DNA of 64,000 bases, taken from contig CAWGJU010000008.1 in NCBI GenBank assembly GCA_963822985.1, positions 359,456 through 423,455 of the forward strand. Direction: 5' to 3'. Numbering within the stretch: the first letter of the stretch is position 1; each line of letters begins with the position of its first letter. This document shows, one piece after another, positions 45,701 through 54,634 of the stretch. Made by a program: the position numbers and the translations under genes. Below the pieces are notes generated by a model that was not told the origin of the DNA, ran no database searches, and was given only the letters and a program-made list of their open reading frames with translations. The DNA is from Thermohalobaculum sp963822985. Lineage in GTDB: Bacteria > Pseudomonadota > Alphaproteobacteria > Rhodobacterales > Rhodobacteraceae.

Positions 45701-45744
45701 GGCCCCTGGATGAAGCAAGGGGGTCACGTCACCGCACCACGGTG

Positions 45745-45821
45745 ATCCGACCACTAATTCCATGAACATCCGACCAGTCATTCCACGAGCATCCGACCAG
45801 CCTCTCCAGGAGCATCCGACC
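45745..45821. repeat. Four regularly spaced IS21 terminal repeats
   Basis: The octamer ATCCGACC occurs at 45745, 45768, 45791 and 45814, each exactly 23 bases apart, within longer units such as TTCCATGAACATCCGACCAG. These are the multiple transposase-binding repeats of the IS21 left end; 23 bases is close to two helical turns. Confidence 0.8.
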
Positions 45822-45930
45822 GGGATGATCTGAGCGGGCATCATCGGCCGGGACAGGTCTGAGGCAGATCGCATGCGCTATCCGGAAGCTGTTTCGACAG
45901 CGGAAGCGGGGCGCGATGAGGAGACTGCCG

Positions 45931-47487
45931 ATGAGGAAGATCGAGGATGTATTGCGGCTGCATGCGCAGGGATTTTCGACCCGGCGCATGTCGCTGGCGA
46001 CCGGTGTCGGCAAGACGACGGTCATCGAGTATCTGCGCCGGGCCGCGACGGCGGGCGTGTCCTGGCCGCTGTCCGAGGGGCTGGACGAGGCGGCGCTGGA
46101 GCGGTTGCTGTTTCCGCCTGCATCGCTCTCGAAGGACCGCCAGTTCGTCGACCCGGACTGGGCGGCAACGCACCGGGAACTGAAGCGGCCGGGGGTGACG
46201 CTCGCGCTGCTCTGGGACGAGTATCGCGGCCAGCACCCGGACGGCTACGGCTACTCGGCCTTTTGCGAGCACTACCGCCGCTGGTCCCGGCGGCTCTCGC
46301 CGGTCATGCGCCAGCGCCATGTCGCGGGCGAGCGCATGTTCGTCGACTACTCCGGCACCCGGATGTCGGTCATCGACCCGGCCACCGGCGCGGCGCGTCC
46401 GGCGGAGATCTTCATTGCCGTGATGGGCGCCTCGAACATGACCTATGCCGAGGCGAGCTGGAGCCAGGCGCTGCCCGACTGGATCGGCGCCCACACCCGC
46501 GCCTTCGCCGCCTTCGGCGCGGTGCCGGCGCTGGTGGTGTCGGACAACCTGAAGTCCGGAGTGATCCGGGCCTGCTTCTACGAGCCCGAGGTCAACCGCA
46601 GCTATGCCGAGATGGCGGCGCATTACGGGACCGCGATCCTGCCGGCCCGGCCCTACAAGCCGCGTGAGTGAGCCATCGAAGGCGCCATCGGTTCGAGCCC
46701 GATGGCGAACGCGAAGGTCGAGGTCGCCGTCCTGCTTGTCCAGCGCTGGATCGTCGCGCGGCTGCGCAACCGGCGCTTCTTCAGCCTCGAGGAACTGAAC
46801 ACCGCCATCGGTGAGGAGGTCGCCCGCCTGAACGCCCGCGTCAGCCGTCACCTCGGCGCCTCCCGGCAGGAGCTCTTCGAGACGCTCGATCGTCCGGCGA
46901 TGCAGCCGCTGCCCCCGGCGCCTTTCGTCCATGCCGACTGGCGCAAGGCGACCGTCGGTCTGGACTACCACGTCCGGCTCAAGGGCCACCATTACTCGGT
47001 CCCGCACGACCTGATCCGACAGCAGCTCTGGGCGCGGCTGACCGCCAGCACCGTCGAGATCTTCCGCGGCGGCAAGCGCGTCGCCTGCCATCGCCGCGCC
47101 GCTCCGGGCGACATGGGCGCCACGACGCTGAACGATCATATGCCGGCCAGTCATCGCCGCCATGCCGAGCTCACGCCGCAGATGCTGCGCGAGCGCGCCA
47201 CTCGCATCGGACCCGCCACCGCGATCCTCGTCGACGTCATCCTCCGTGACCGGCCGCACCCCGAGCAGGGCTTCCGCTCCTGTCTCGGCATCCTGCGGTT
47301 GGCCCGAAGTCATGGTGCGGAGCGGCTCGAGGCCGCCTGCGGCCGGGCGCTCTCGATCAACGCGCGCACCCTGACCTCGGTGAGGTCGATCCTGCTGAAC
47401 CGTCTTGACGGCCGAGCGCCGGACCGGCCGCCCGAGGCATCGCCGATCACCCACGCCAACATCCGCGGCCCCCATTTCTTCCACTGA
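45931..47487 (+). pseudogene. istA: IS21 transposase IstA interrupted by an in-frame stop
   Basis: The product starts MRKIEDVLRLHAQGFSTRRM (HTH region), with AGGAGA six bases ahead of this ATG. DDE residues appear in FVDYSGTRM and PALVVSDNLK; after RPYKPRE a TGA follows at 46669-46671. The same frame resumes with NAKVEVAVLLVQRWIVARLR carrying the expected Glu, and continues to FFH. Compared with the usual junction KPRDKAKVEV, about 11 codons including the stop are inserted. Without readthrough the catalytic Glu is lost. Confidence 0.8.
46683..46707 (+). repeat. Small hairpin inserted in istA
   Basis: CGCCATCGG and CCGATGGCG form a perfect 9-base inverted repeat around a 7-base loop, immediately after the in-frame TGA. 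The segment has no counterpart in typical IstA genes and appears to be the inserted DNA. Confidence 0.6.
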
Positions 47488-47504
47488 TCCGAAGGAGACG
47501 ACCC

Positions 47505-48272
47505 GTGCTGACCCACCCCACCCACGAGGCGCTGAGCGCGCTCAAGCTCGACGGAATGGCCGAAGCCTTCGCCGAGCTGATCACGGAAGATCGGGGCCGC
47601 AGCCTCGATCCCGTCGCCTGGATCGGGCTGATGCTCGACCGCGAGCAGGCCCGGCGCGGAACCCGCCGCTTCCAGTCGCGCCTGTGCGCCGCCAACCTGC
47701 GCCACGGCGACGCCTGCATGGAGGACGTGGACTATCGGACCTCCCGCGGTCTCGACCGCGCGCTGTTCCAGAGCCTCGGCGGCACAGACTGGATCGACCG
47801 GCAGCGCTCGGTCCTGATCACCGGGCCCTGCGGGGTCGGCAAGTCCTGGCTCGCCTGTGCGCTCGGCCACGCCGCGAGCCGCGCCGACCGCACCGTCCTC
47901 TATCACCGGCTGCCCAGGCTCTATTCCGACCTCGAGCTCGCGCGCGGCGACGGCCGCTTCGAGAGGCTGTTCCGCAAGATCGCCCGCATCGACCTTCTGA
48001 TCCTGGACGACTGGGGGCCGGACCGCCTGACAGCGCCGCAGCGCCGCGACCTGATGGAGATCGTCGAGAAGCGCTATGGGCGGCGTTCGACGATCATCAC
48101 CAGCCAGCTGCCGGTGGAGACCTGGCACGACGTCATCGGCGAACCCACCTTCGCCGACGCCATCCTCGACCGGCTGGTCCACAATGCCTACCGCATCGCC
48201 CTCGACGGGCCGTCCCGGCGCAAGGCAGCCACAGAGAGTGGCCGCGACATCCGTGCGGGGGCTGCGACTTGA
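47505..48272 (+). CDS. istB: IS21 transposition helper ATPase IstB
   Basis: AAA+ helper, 255 residues, related to DnaC/DnaA. N-terminal dimerisation helix LSALKLDGMAEAFAELI, Walker A GPCGVGKSWLA, Walker B LLILDDWG, and ITSQLPVETWHDVIGEPTFA with the following AILDRLVHNAYRI are all intact. 17 bases after istA. Confidence 0.92.
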   Translation: MLTHPTHEALSALKLDGMAEAFAELITEDRGRSLDPVAWIGLMLDREQARRGTRRFQSRLCAANLRHGDACMEDVDYRTSRGLDRALFQSLGGTDWIDRQRSVLITGPCGVGKSWLACALGHAASRADRTVLYHRLPRLYSDLELARGDGRFERLFRKIARIDLLILDDWGPDRLTAPQRRDLMEIVEKRYGRRSTIITSQLPVETWHDVIGEPTFADAILDRLVHNAYRIALDGPSRRKAATESGRDIRAGAAT

Positions 48273-48436
48273 GACCGATTTCCCACCCCGGCCACCCCGG
48301 GTTGCCGAAGCCCTTGACCCAGAACGCCCCGATCAACAATGAAGGGAAACCCCGCAGGCCCACTCACGAGGTGGCCGGACGTTCATGGAACCACCGGCCG
48401 GATGCTCGTAGAACAAATGGCCGAATGCCGTGGAAT

Positions 48437-48995
48437 ACGCACCCATGGCGACGCCGATCATCGTCGCGGACTGGCCGACAGGTCCCTGACCGAACACCGC
48501 AAGCGCCTCGCCGCCTTGCAGGCCCATGCGCTTCAGCGTGCCATAGGCGTTGCCGGTCCCGCAGGAGATGGCCGCGCCTGCAACAAAGGAAAGGGCTTCG
48601 AGCAGGGGAACGAGGGTGCGGGCCGGCACCTTCATCCAGCGCGCATGGGCGCCGTCGCCGGTTCGACCGTAGACAATGGATCCCTTCTCGCAAAGCTGCG
48701 TCCAGCCGGAAAGGCATTCGCGGCAGGTGCGACAGCCATCGTAATGATGCACCATTATCCGAGCGTCGTTCGGTGCCAGCCGCGGGTCGACGGCGGTGCC
48801 GCGGGCCCCCACGACGCCGCAGGGCTCATGCCCGATGACGAAGGGCGATCCCGCCTCGGAGCGATATGTGTGCAGGTCCGTGCCGCAGATCCCGGAGGCG
48901 CGGATCTCGAGCACCACCTCGTCGAAGCCGGGCGTCGGGTCGGGGGCCCCGCGGAGTTCGGTGCGACGGCTCCCGGGAAAGTAGACGGCCTGCAT
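48437..48995 (-). pseudogene. Zinc alcohol dehydrogenase, C-terminal half lost at IS21 end
   Basis: About 186 residues of a medium-chain zinc dehydrogenase, starting MQAVYFPGSRRTELRGAPDP. Catalytic zinc ligands Cys (GICGTDLHT) and His-Glu (IGHEPCGVVG) and the structural zinc Cys set (CRTCRECLSGWTQLC) are present; the Rossmann motif FGQGPVGQSATM is followed within 12 residues by IS21 sequence, so the cofactor half and C-terminus are missing. The missing part is not on the other side of the IS, which shows a deletion as well as an insertion. A GGGTG-containing inverted repeat lies at the start. Confidence 0.8.
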
Positions 48996-49129
48996 AAGAT
49001 CACCCTGAGAGGGTGAGGACATCGCGCACTCTACACGAAAATTGCCGCTTGGAGAGCCAGAAAGTTCTTCCTGTGAACCGGCCCGGTTCCTTGGACACTC
49101 GGTTAAGTTACGCGGCCATGGTCATGGTC

Positions 49130-49275
49130 GCGCAAGGTCGTACTGGCGACGCAGGGCATTGGGGCTGAGGTATCGGTTCTCCTCGATCAGCCACTCGTCG
49201 TTTAGCGGGCGATGAAGGCGCGCATAGCGGCGCGGACCTCGTCGAGGTCTGGAAGACGCGTCCGTGGACGATCAG
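49130..49275 (-). pseudogene. IS3-type integrase C-terminal relic
   Basis: With two one-base shifts the minus strand reads GRVFQ...LDEVRAAMRAFIAR..NDEWLIEENRYLSPNA and then LRRQYDLA, the typical end of an IS3-like OrfB (R.FI.RYN.EWL.EKNGY.SP). No other part of the element remains. The rest of 48996-49599 contains no gene I can support. Confidence 0.55.
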
Positions 49276-49599
49276 CTCGAGCTCCATGGGGCGAGTAACT
49301 GCACATCGTACCATCGTCCCATCGTCCCATCGTCCTGGACCGGCACCGAGCAGTCGGTGGGCTATTTAGCGCACCAGCGCCGGCCCGTCGCCGGACCCCG
49401 TCGATGGTCCTACGGCAAGTTCAGGTCGAACTTTCGTGTCGGCCCAACGGCAATTTCCGAGGGCACTCCGGCAATTCGCCCGCGGCTCCGTGAGCGCGGA
49501 CCATGCGCCAGGAGCGGACTTTCGCGAAGCGAAGACCTCAATTAGTTCGCGCGACTCGGCTCGGCGGGGGCACACCCTGCCGCATCCTCGGATCCGTAG

Positions 49600-50628
49600 T
49601 CACGCTGGGCGGAAACTTTCAAGCGAACCGTGAGACGTGGCCACTTCCTCTATCGCCGCCATGACCGCCGCTGTCTGCGTCTGGTGGATCATGTGGCCCG
49701 CACCAAGCACGCAGTGAAAGCTGCTTTGCCGAATGTCGTCGTGGAGCCTGGCCGATTGAACCTCTGCATCGACCAGACGGTCGTCAGAGCCAGCGATGAT
49801 AGCAACGGGCATGTTGAAGCCAGGATAGGTGCCGCGGGCTGCGAAGGCGGCCGGTATCATCAGCGCCAACTCTGCCGCGCTGGCCCTGATCTGGGACGGG
49901 CGGACGGCCATGGCCTTCGGGAAGCCGGCGAACTTCTGTGGCACCGGCTGCGGGCCGAAGAGCTTCCTCATCAGCAGCGGCCACATCAGCCGGCTCAGGA
50001 TCGGGGTGATGGAGTAGCGCACGATGTCGCCGACCACCGGCACGGCTGGAATCGACATGCCGACGACGTCACCCCGCGCGGTCGGATAGTAGTAGCCCGA
50101 CGCCAGAACCAGCCCGCCGACCATGCAGGGATACTTGTGCGCAAGCGCCACGGCGACCGAGCAACCCCAAGAGTGACCGAGGACCGTTGCGCGCACGATG
50201 CCGATCTGCGCAAGCGCGGCGCGGATAAGGTCGGCCTGTGCCTCCGGCGTCCAGAGGGTGCCACGGGGGCGGTCAGTGTGGCCGTAGCCGGGACGGTCGA
50301 ACGCGATGACGCGGTACTTCTTGGCAGCAAGGGCGATCAGACCGCTCGATTCGAAATCCTGAATCATGCTGCCGTTGCCGTGCAGCAGGACAATTGGTTC
50401 GCCGCTGCCGCGCTCAACGTAGTGCAGCCGAACGCCATTGACGTTCAGGAACCTGCCCGCCGGCGGATTGTCGCGCTCGGCTTTCCGGGCCAGCCGGTGG
50501 TTCACGAAGGCTGAAATCGCCAAGGCGGCGAGCGTGACACCGATGACCGTGCGGGCCGACGGACGTGCCGATGTGGGCGTCGGACCGCCGGCAGCAGCAA
50601 TCCGGATTCTGGTTGCTTGGGTGGTCAT
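49600..50628 (-). CDS. Membrane-anchored alpha/beta hydrolase
   Basis: A 342-residue alpha/beta-fold hydrolase. After an N-terminal polar stretch comes one membrane helix (TVIGVTLAALAISAFVNHRL), then the domain: oxyanion HG in VLLHGNGSMIQ, nucleophile elbow GHSWGCS, acid in AGSDDRLVD and the catalytic His in LGAGHMIHQ. The start at 50628 (MTTQATRIRIAAAG) has GGAAAAG upstream; the frame is open for 40 more codons. Related proteins include haloalkane dehalogenase-like and esterase-like enzymes; the substrate cannot be read from the sequence. The neighbouring genes give no hint. Confidence 0.8.
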   Translation of the reverse strand: MTTQATRIRIAAAGGPTPTSARPSARTVIGVTLAALAISAFVNHRLARKAERDNPPAGRFLNVNGVRLHYVERGSGEPIVLLHGNGSMIQDFESSGLIALAAKKYRVIAFDRPGYGHTDRPRGTLWTPEAQADLIRAALAQIGIVRATVLGHSWGCSVAVALAHKYPCMVGGLVLASGYYYPTARGDVVGMSIPAVPVVGDIVRYSITPILSRLMWPLLMRKLFGPQPVPQKFAGFPKAMAVRPSQIRASAAELALMIPAAFAARGTYPGFNMPVAIIAGSDDRLVDAEVQSARLHDDIRQSSFHCVLGAGHMIHQTQTAAVMAAIEEVATSHGSLESFRPA

Positions 50629-50734
50629 CTTGAGCTTTTCCGATCCGGGGGCTGCATGGTCGCACGGGCGCACCGATGATGTTGCGGCGCAGCATGGACA
50701 ACCTTGATCCCGGCTGATGGTTCCGTCACGGAGT

Positions 50735-50986
50735 TCACCGCCGCACAATCAACCGGCGCGGACGAGCGCTACGGCAGCGGGCCACCGCCCCGCCCAACAG
50801 GCGGAAAACTTCAGCCCGGAGGCTGAGCATCTCCGTTCCGATCGGCGGTGCAACATTGGGCAATGTCGGGCTCACGAATGCCTCGAGGTCCTCCATCTCC
50901 TGTGCCACCTCGCGCATCCATGTGCGGCGGAACTGCTGGGCGCGCGGTAGGTCTGCCCTCTCAGCCGGGCAAACGATGTTGCTCAA
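50735..50986 (-). CDS. Possible small protein of unknown function
   Basis: An 83-residue open frame, MSNIVCPAERADLPRAQQFR and on, beginning inside the end of the gene upstream on the same strand (26-base overlap). Charged helical N-terminal part (TWMREVAQEMEDLEAFV) and Arg-rich tail. No recognised domain. It could be a coupled small gene or chance coding in GC-rich DNA. Confidence 0.35.
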   Translation of the reverse strand: MSNIVCPAERADLPRAQQFRRTWMREVAQEMEDLEAFVSPTLPNVAPPIGTEMLSLRAEVFRLLGGAVARCRSARPRRLIVRR

Positions 50987-51402
50987 GCGTTTCGTCGTCT
51001 CCGTCAGACTTCATGGCATCCGCAATCAGGTGGTCGACCATTTCAGTGAAGTAGGCGGTGAGTTCCCGATGCAGCATCCTGAACTCCTCACCGACGGTTT
51101 GCTCGAAGCTCGATCGCCGTACCCGGACCATCACCGTCGTGCGTCGTTGCCGGGGATACCGGTAGGGGCGGATTGCCGTGCTTGCGGCAGAGCGCGACGA
51201 AGATGCGGACCGACCACACATCCGGCAGGGAATACTGCATTTCGGTCTCGTTTTCCTCGCTGCCGTACAGTTCAGGGCCAAGCCTCGCCTGCAAGCTGTC
51301 GCGCGCCGCTCCGGCCGCCGCCCGCTCTCCCGCAGTCGCGCCACGCGCGAACAGCGCCTCCAGCTTTGCGAGTTTGTCCCGGATGTCCTTGTCCCCGGCC
51401 AT
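50961..51402 (-). CDS. Uncharacterised helical protein, with one apparent frameshift
   Basis: From MAGDKDIRDKLAKLEALFAR a helical N-terminal region with GERAAAGAARDSLQARLG leads to MQYSLPDVWSVRIFVALCRK HG; ignoring one extra base at 51173-51174 (TT, plus strand) the frame continues IRPYRYPRQRRTTVMVRVRR and LHRELTAYFTEMVDHLIADA to a stop at 50961. The corrected product of about 146 residues resembles DUF2786-like helical proteins I have seen in alphaproteobacteria, but no function is known. Confidence 0.6.
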
Positions 51403-51595
51403 GGACGTGCCCCTTTGTCTGCCCGCGGTCATGAATGCGAAGGTGCAGGAAGGGTCAACCGGCAGCGACGATCGCGGCGGGCCATCTTCCGGCGCGCGGA
51501 CGGCTGTGACATCGATCGGCCATGGACTGAGGCTGCGGTCGCCTGATCAACCGTCTTGTCATTCCGAACGGGAAACGATGCGAGGGGAACGAAGC

Positions 51596-51982
51596 ATGAG
51601 CCATGTGATCTTACGAGGGTCCAACTGGCGCCGACACGAAGTTGATTTCGGGGACGACTTGATCTCCGTTTCGATCCACGCCAGCGAGGAGGTCGTGCAG
51701 ATTTTCATCGAGGCAGATGGCGACGGCAGGCCGGAGGAACGCCGGCGCTTCGCCCTTGTGAACCTGCCACGGCATCTCTTCAGTGCGGCGATCGCCGATC
51801 TCGCCCGCAAGACGGCTTGCCGATGCGGTGATCAATGTGACGTCCGGAGAACTGATTGCAGCGGCCGGGACGACGCTTTCGCCATGGCGGCCAGAAGGAC
51901 GGCGGCGGAGATCGTCGAACTCCCCTCCGTAAGAAGGCTCGCGGTCTTCATCCACACCGCCCGCTCTGCCAGTGCCGGCTGA
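51596..51982 (+). CDS. Hypothetical protein
   Basis: 128 residues from an ATG with a good GAGGGGAACGA ribosome-binding site. The first half looks like real protein (SHVILRGSNWRRHEVDFGDD; SVSIHASEEVVQIFIEADGD), while the second half is Arg/Ala-rich and contains a Cys cluster, and another frame (LADAVINVTSGELIAAAGTT) also looks plausible there, so a frameshift near 51820 is possible. Precedes the 415-residue gene by 34 bases in the same direction. Confidence 0.5.
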   Translation: MSHVILRGSNWRRHEVDFGDDLISVSIHASEEVVQIFIEADGDGRPEERRRFALVNLPRHLFSAAIADLARKTACRCGDQCDVRRTDCSGRDDAFAMAARRTAAEIVELPSVRRLAVFIHTARSASAG

Positions 51983-52016
51983 ACCGTTCCCGCTCGGACG
52001 GGAGGAGAAAAGAAGC

Positions 52017-53264
52017 ATGGTGCGCAAGCCATTGCACAAGTGGGCGTTCAAGCGCGGCATGCGCGCAGGCGCCTTCGGCTGGCGTGGCACGGCGAAGGCC
52101 ATTGAACGGCTGAAGTCGGCGAGTTCGGAGATCCGGGCGGTCAGCCGCGCCGACCCCGTCGCCGCAGGCGAAGGCGTGGTCGCGCTGGCCGAGCGTATCT
52201 GGCCTGCCTTCGGGCAGATCGATACGTCTTCGGGCGCCCTCGGCGGCGCAATTCGCCGAGCGCTCGAGGACTTGGTGCCGAACCTGATCGAGGCTCCGGC
52301 CGACGAGCAGACGCGGGCGCATTGGCTGGAACGGCTGCGCGAGGCGGTCGTCTACGACGGCGTCGATTACCTCGCCCCGATCTCCGATCGCTTCGGCGAG
52401 ATTGCGGCGTTTCCGGCGCTCATGAACCTGCACGCCGACCGCGACCTTGATCTGATCCGGGAGGCGTGGGCAGATCACGCGCGGTTCGCTCACATCGCTA
52501 CGGCGACCCTCACGCTCTCCTGCCTGCTCGAGGCAGGCCGCCATGAAGAGCTTCTGGAGCTCCTGGCGGCAAGAAGGACCCGCCTGTGGTTCGACGAGAA
52601 GTTCGCCGCCGAGGCGCTGCTCCGCCAGGGGCGCGACGATGCGGCTTTGGCTCGCGCCGCGGCGTTGCTGGAGGAGGACCGACAGCCTTGGGGCCGACGC
52701 GACATCGCGCGTTTCTGCGAAGCGATCCTCGTCCGGCAGGGCAAGGCCGACGAAGCGTATCGCCGCTTCGGCCTGCCGACAGCGGCCGGAAATACCTGGC
52801 TCGCCATGTGGCGCGATCTGATGAAGCGCTATCCCGACCGCGATGCCCGTGCGCTTCTGGAAGACTTGATCGCGCTGCACGGCCGCAAGGGGAAATGGTT
52901 CGCGGCGGCCAAGACGGCCGGGTATCTCGACGTCGCGCTTGAATGCGCGGCAGACGTTGAAGCCGCTCCGGCAACGCTGATCCGCGCGGCGCGAGATTTC
53001 TCCGCCAAGAACCCGGCCTTCGCCGCTCAAGTGGCTCTTCACGCTGTAGTGCACCTGCTCGCCGGCCGCGGTTACGACGCCGGCCCGCTCGAGATCGACG
53101 CGGCGGTGGATCAACTCATGGCCGCGAGCCGCCGGATGGATCGGATAGATTCAGCTGTCGCGGAACTACGGCGATTAGGGAACCAGGACGGTCGGACCGA
53201 TCCCATGACCCAGCGCCTCCGCTTGAGGTTAAAGATGATCGAACGAGACCGCGATCGTGCGTAG
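52017..53264 (+). CDS. Uncharacterised alpha-helical repeat-like protein
   Basis: A 415-residue, almost wholly helical, soluble protein with no signal peptide or membrane segment. A strong GGAGGAG site precedes the ATG at 52017 (MVRKPLHKWAFKRGMRAGAF). Helical pairs recur through the protein (ALEDLVPNLIEAPADEQTRA; LSCLLEAGRHEELLELLAAR; ALARAAALLEEDRQPWGRRD; LIALHGRKGKWFAAAKTAGY), suggesting a TPR- or HEAT-like superhelix. I do not recognise the family. It probably forms a two-gene unit with the small gene upstream. Confidence 0.65.
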   Translation: MVRKPLHKWAFKRGMRAGAFGWRGTAKAIERLKSASSEIRAVSRADPVAAGEGVVALAERIWPAFGQIDTSSGALGGAIRRALEDLVPNLIEAPADEQTRAHWLERLREAVVYDGVDYLAPISDRFGEIAAFPALMNLHADRDLDLIREAWADHARFAHIATATLTLSCLLEAGRHEELLELLAARRTRLWFDEKFAAEALLRQGRDDAALARAAALLEEDRQPWGRRDIARFCEAILVRQGKADEAYRRFGLPTAAGNTWLAMWRDLMKRYPDRDARALLEDLIALHGRKGKWFAAAKTAGYLDVALECAADVEAAPATLIRAARDFSAKNPAFAAQVALHAVVHLLAGRGYDAGPLEIDAAVDQLMAASRRMDRIDSAVAELRRLGNQDGRTDPMTQRLRLRLKMIERDRDRA

Positions 53265-53597
53265 CGGAGGGAAGGCATGCCACACGTCGACCATTCCTGT
53301 CGTCCGGCTACGGCGCTCGTTCGCAGTCGCAGAACGAGGGAGCGACCGTCGGCGCGAGCCGCAGCATTGACGCGGCCTCGGACGGCAGCTCAGCGCCACT
53401 GGCGTCTACGAGTCCCGGCCAGCGACGTGCGGATCGGAGTTCGACATAGGTCCGAAGCAGCCAGGCAGAAGCGATCACGCGCCGGCAAGCGGCCGCCGAG
53501 GTGTTTCGCGCCAGCCTGGCGCCGCGCCAGCATGCACCCCCTTCTCGCTGCCACGAGAAGTCGGCGCCGATCAAATCCGCTCTGCTGTTAATCCTCC
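53265..53597. other. Non-coding stretch between convergent genes
   Basis: 333 bases between the 415-residue gene and the convergent nucleoside-hydrolase-like gene. Open frames here are antisense or Arg/Ser-rich and do not look like proteins; no repeat, tRNA or clear terminator was seen. Confidence 0.4.
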
Positions 53598-54539
53598 TCA
53601 CTGTCGCAAACGGGCCGCCCGAAGGAGCTCTCGGATGCGCGCCACCGTCACATCCGGGCGCGCCGGCATGCAGCGGCCCATAGTTGTCACGGCCATACCC
53701 GCACTGCCGAGGACGAAGTCGGCCCCCAACGCCTCGACCAGGACCGGCTCGCAGGCAAAATCCTGCGGCCAAAGGAGATATGCCGCCGCCGCCGGATCGA
53801 AGGCCGGCATCCTCCAGGCGCCGCCGACCAGGGCGAGCGTCGCGATCCAATTCCGCACGGCGAGGACAGCCTCCTCATCGCCGAGCGCAGGCGCGACATC
53901 CGCGAAAGACAGGCGAACGGAGTTCCCGGCCGCGAACGGGACCAGTCTTGTCGGTATCCCCGCGGCGAGCAGTTCGCCGAAGGCCGGACGGTCCGCCTCG
54001 TAGTTCAGATCGCGCATCGGACGGAAGCGCCGGCTCCGCTGGTCGAGCCAGAGCTCCTCTCCGGCCAGCCGGCCGCCGATGATGACGATCGCGTCCACAC
54101 GAAGACCGGACGATGCGAGGCACCCAACCAGGCGCGGCAGGTTCGTTGCCGGACCGAGGGCGAGCACCGTGAGCGCTGCGACACCCGGAAGGTGCATTGT
54201 GCAGGAAGAATCGATCCGGGTCTCTGTCGGCAACCAGGATGCATGCACGGCCAGCGACTCGCGCGTGCGCTGCAGGGGTCCGTTGGCCGCACTCGCGGAG
54301 AGACCGACGATCTCGATGCCTGGCGCGCGCCTGAGCATCTCGAGCGCGACGAGATCGTCCGGGTCGATCGTCCCGGCGGGCGAGACCAGGAGATCCGTGT
54401 CGACCCAGACATGGCGCGTCGGCGGTGCCGACGGCGAGTCAGCCAATACAGCCGGCGCAGAGAGGATTGCGGAGAATCCCGCGAAGAGAACCGGCAGGAG
54501 CCATCCACGCCCGAACGCTGCTCGAAAGTCCACGCGCAC
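53598..54539 (-). CDS. Exported inosine/uridine nucleoside hydrolase-like protein
   Basis: A 313-residue protein with a signal peptide (GWLLPVLFAGFSAILSAPAV then LADS). The mature part starts with the calcium-binding Asp cluster VWVDTDLLVSPAGTIDPDDL, an expanded version of the DTDPGIDDA motif of nucleoside hydrolases, followed by GLSASAANGPLQRTRE, LTVLALGPATNL, DAIVIIGG and FDPAAAAYLLWP in place of the HDPLA motif. Likely hydrolyses an N-ribosidic bond in the periplasm. The insertion in the metal motif and the changed His position mean activity is uncertain. Lies 95 bases after the truncated PEP-CTERM gene on the same strand. Confidence 0.7.
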   Translation of the reverse strand: MRVDFRAAFGRGWLLPVLFAGFSAILSAPAVLADSPSAPPTRHVWVDTDLLVSPAGTIDPDDLVALEMLRRAPGIEIVGLSASAANGPLQRTRESLAVHASWLPTETRIDSSCTMHLPGVAALTVLALGPATNLPRLVGCLASSGLRVDAIVIIGGRLAGEELWLDQRSRRFRPMRDLNYEADRPAFGELLAAGIPTRLVPFAAGNSVRLSFADVAPALGDEEAVLAVRNWIATLALVGGAWRMPAFDPAAAAYLLWPQDFACEPVLVEALGADFVLGSAGMAVTTMGRCMPARPDVTVARIRELLRAARLRQ

Positions 54540-54634
54540 ACCTCTAATTATGGGTAAGACTCTTTCTGTTCCTGCCGGCCGGGATCGATCAGGAGGCGGG
54601 CAGCTCCGCGCCGAGGATCTGTCCGCGCTCGATT

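Larger units (their letters stand above)
45740..48440 (+). mobile_element. IS21-family insertion sequence
   Basis: Two-gene istA-istB element with multiple terminal repeats, the IS21 hallmark. The left boundary lies near 45740, just ahead of four ATCCGACC repeats; the right boundary lies near 48437-48444, where alcohol dehydrogenase coding resumes. Right-end repeats read ATCCGGCC, GTCCGGCC and ATTCGGCC on the minus strand. No clear target duplication was found, and the two flanks belong to different genes. Confidence 0.8.

Noticed and set aside
45701..45874. N-terminal extension of the IS66 transposase
   Set aside because: These codons translate the IS21 terminal repeats (GWSDARGMTGRMFMELV), not IS66 sequence.
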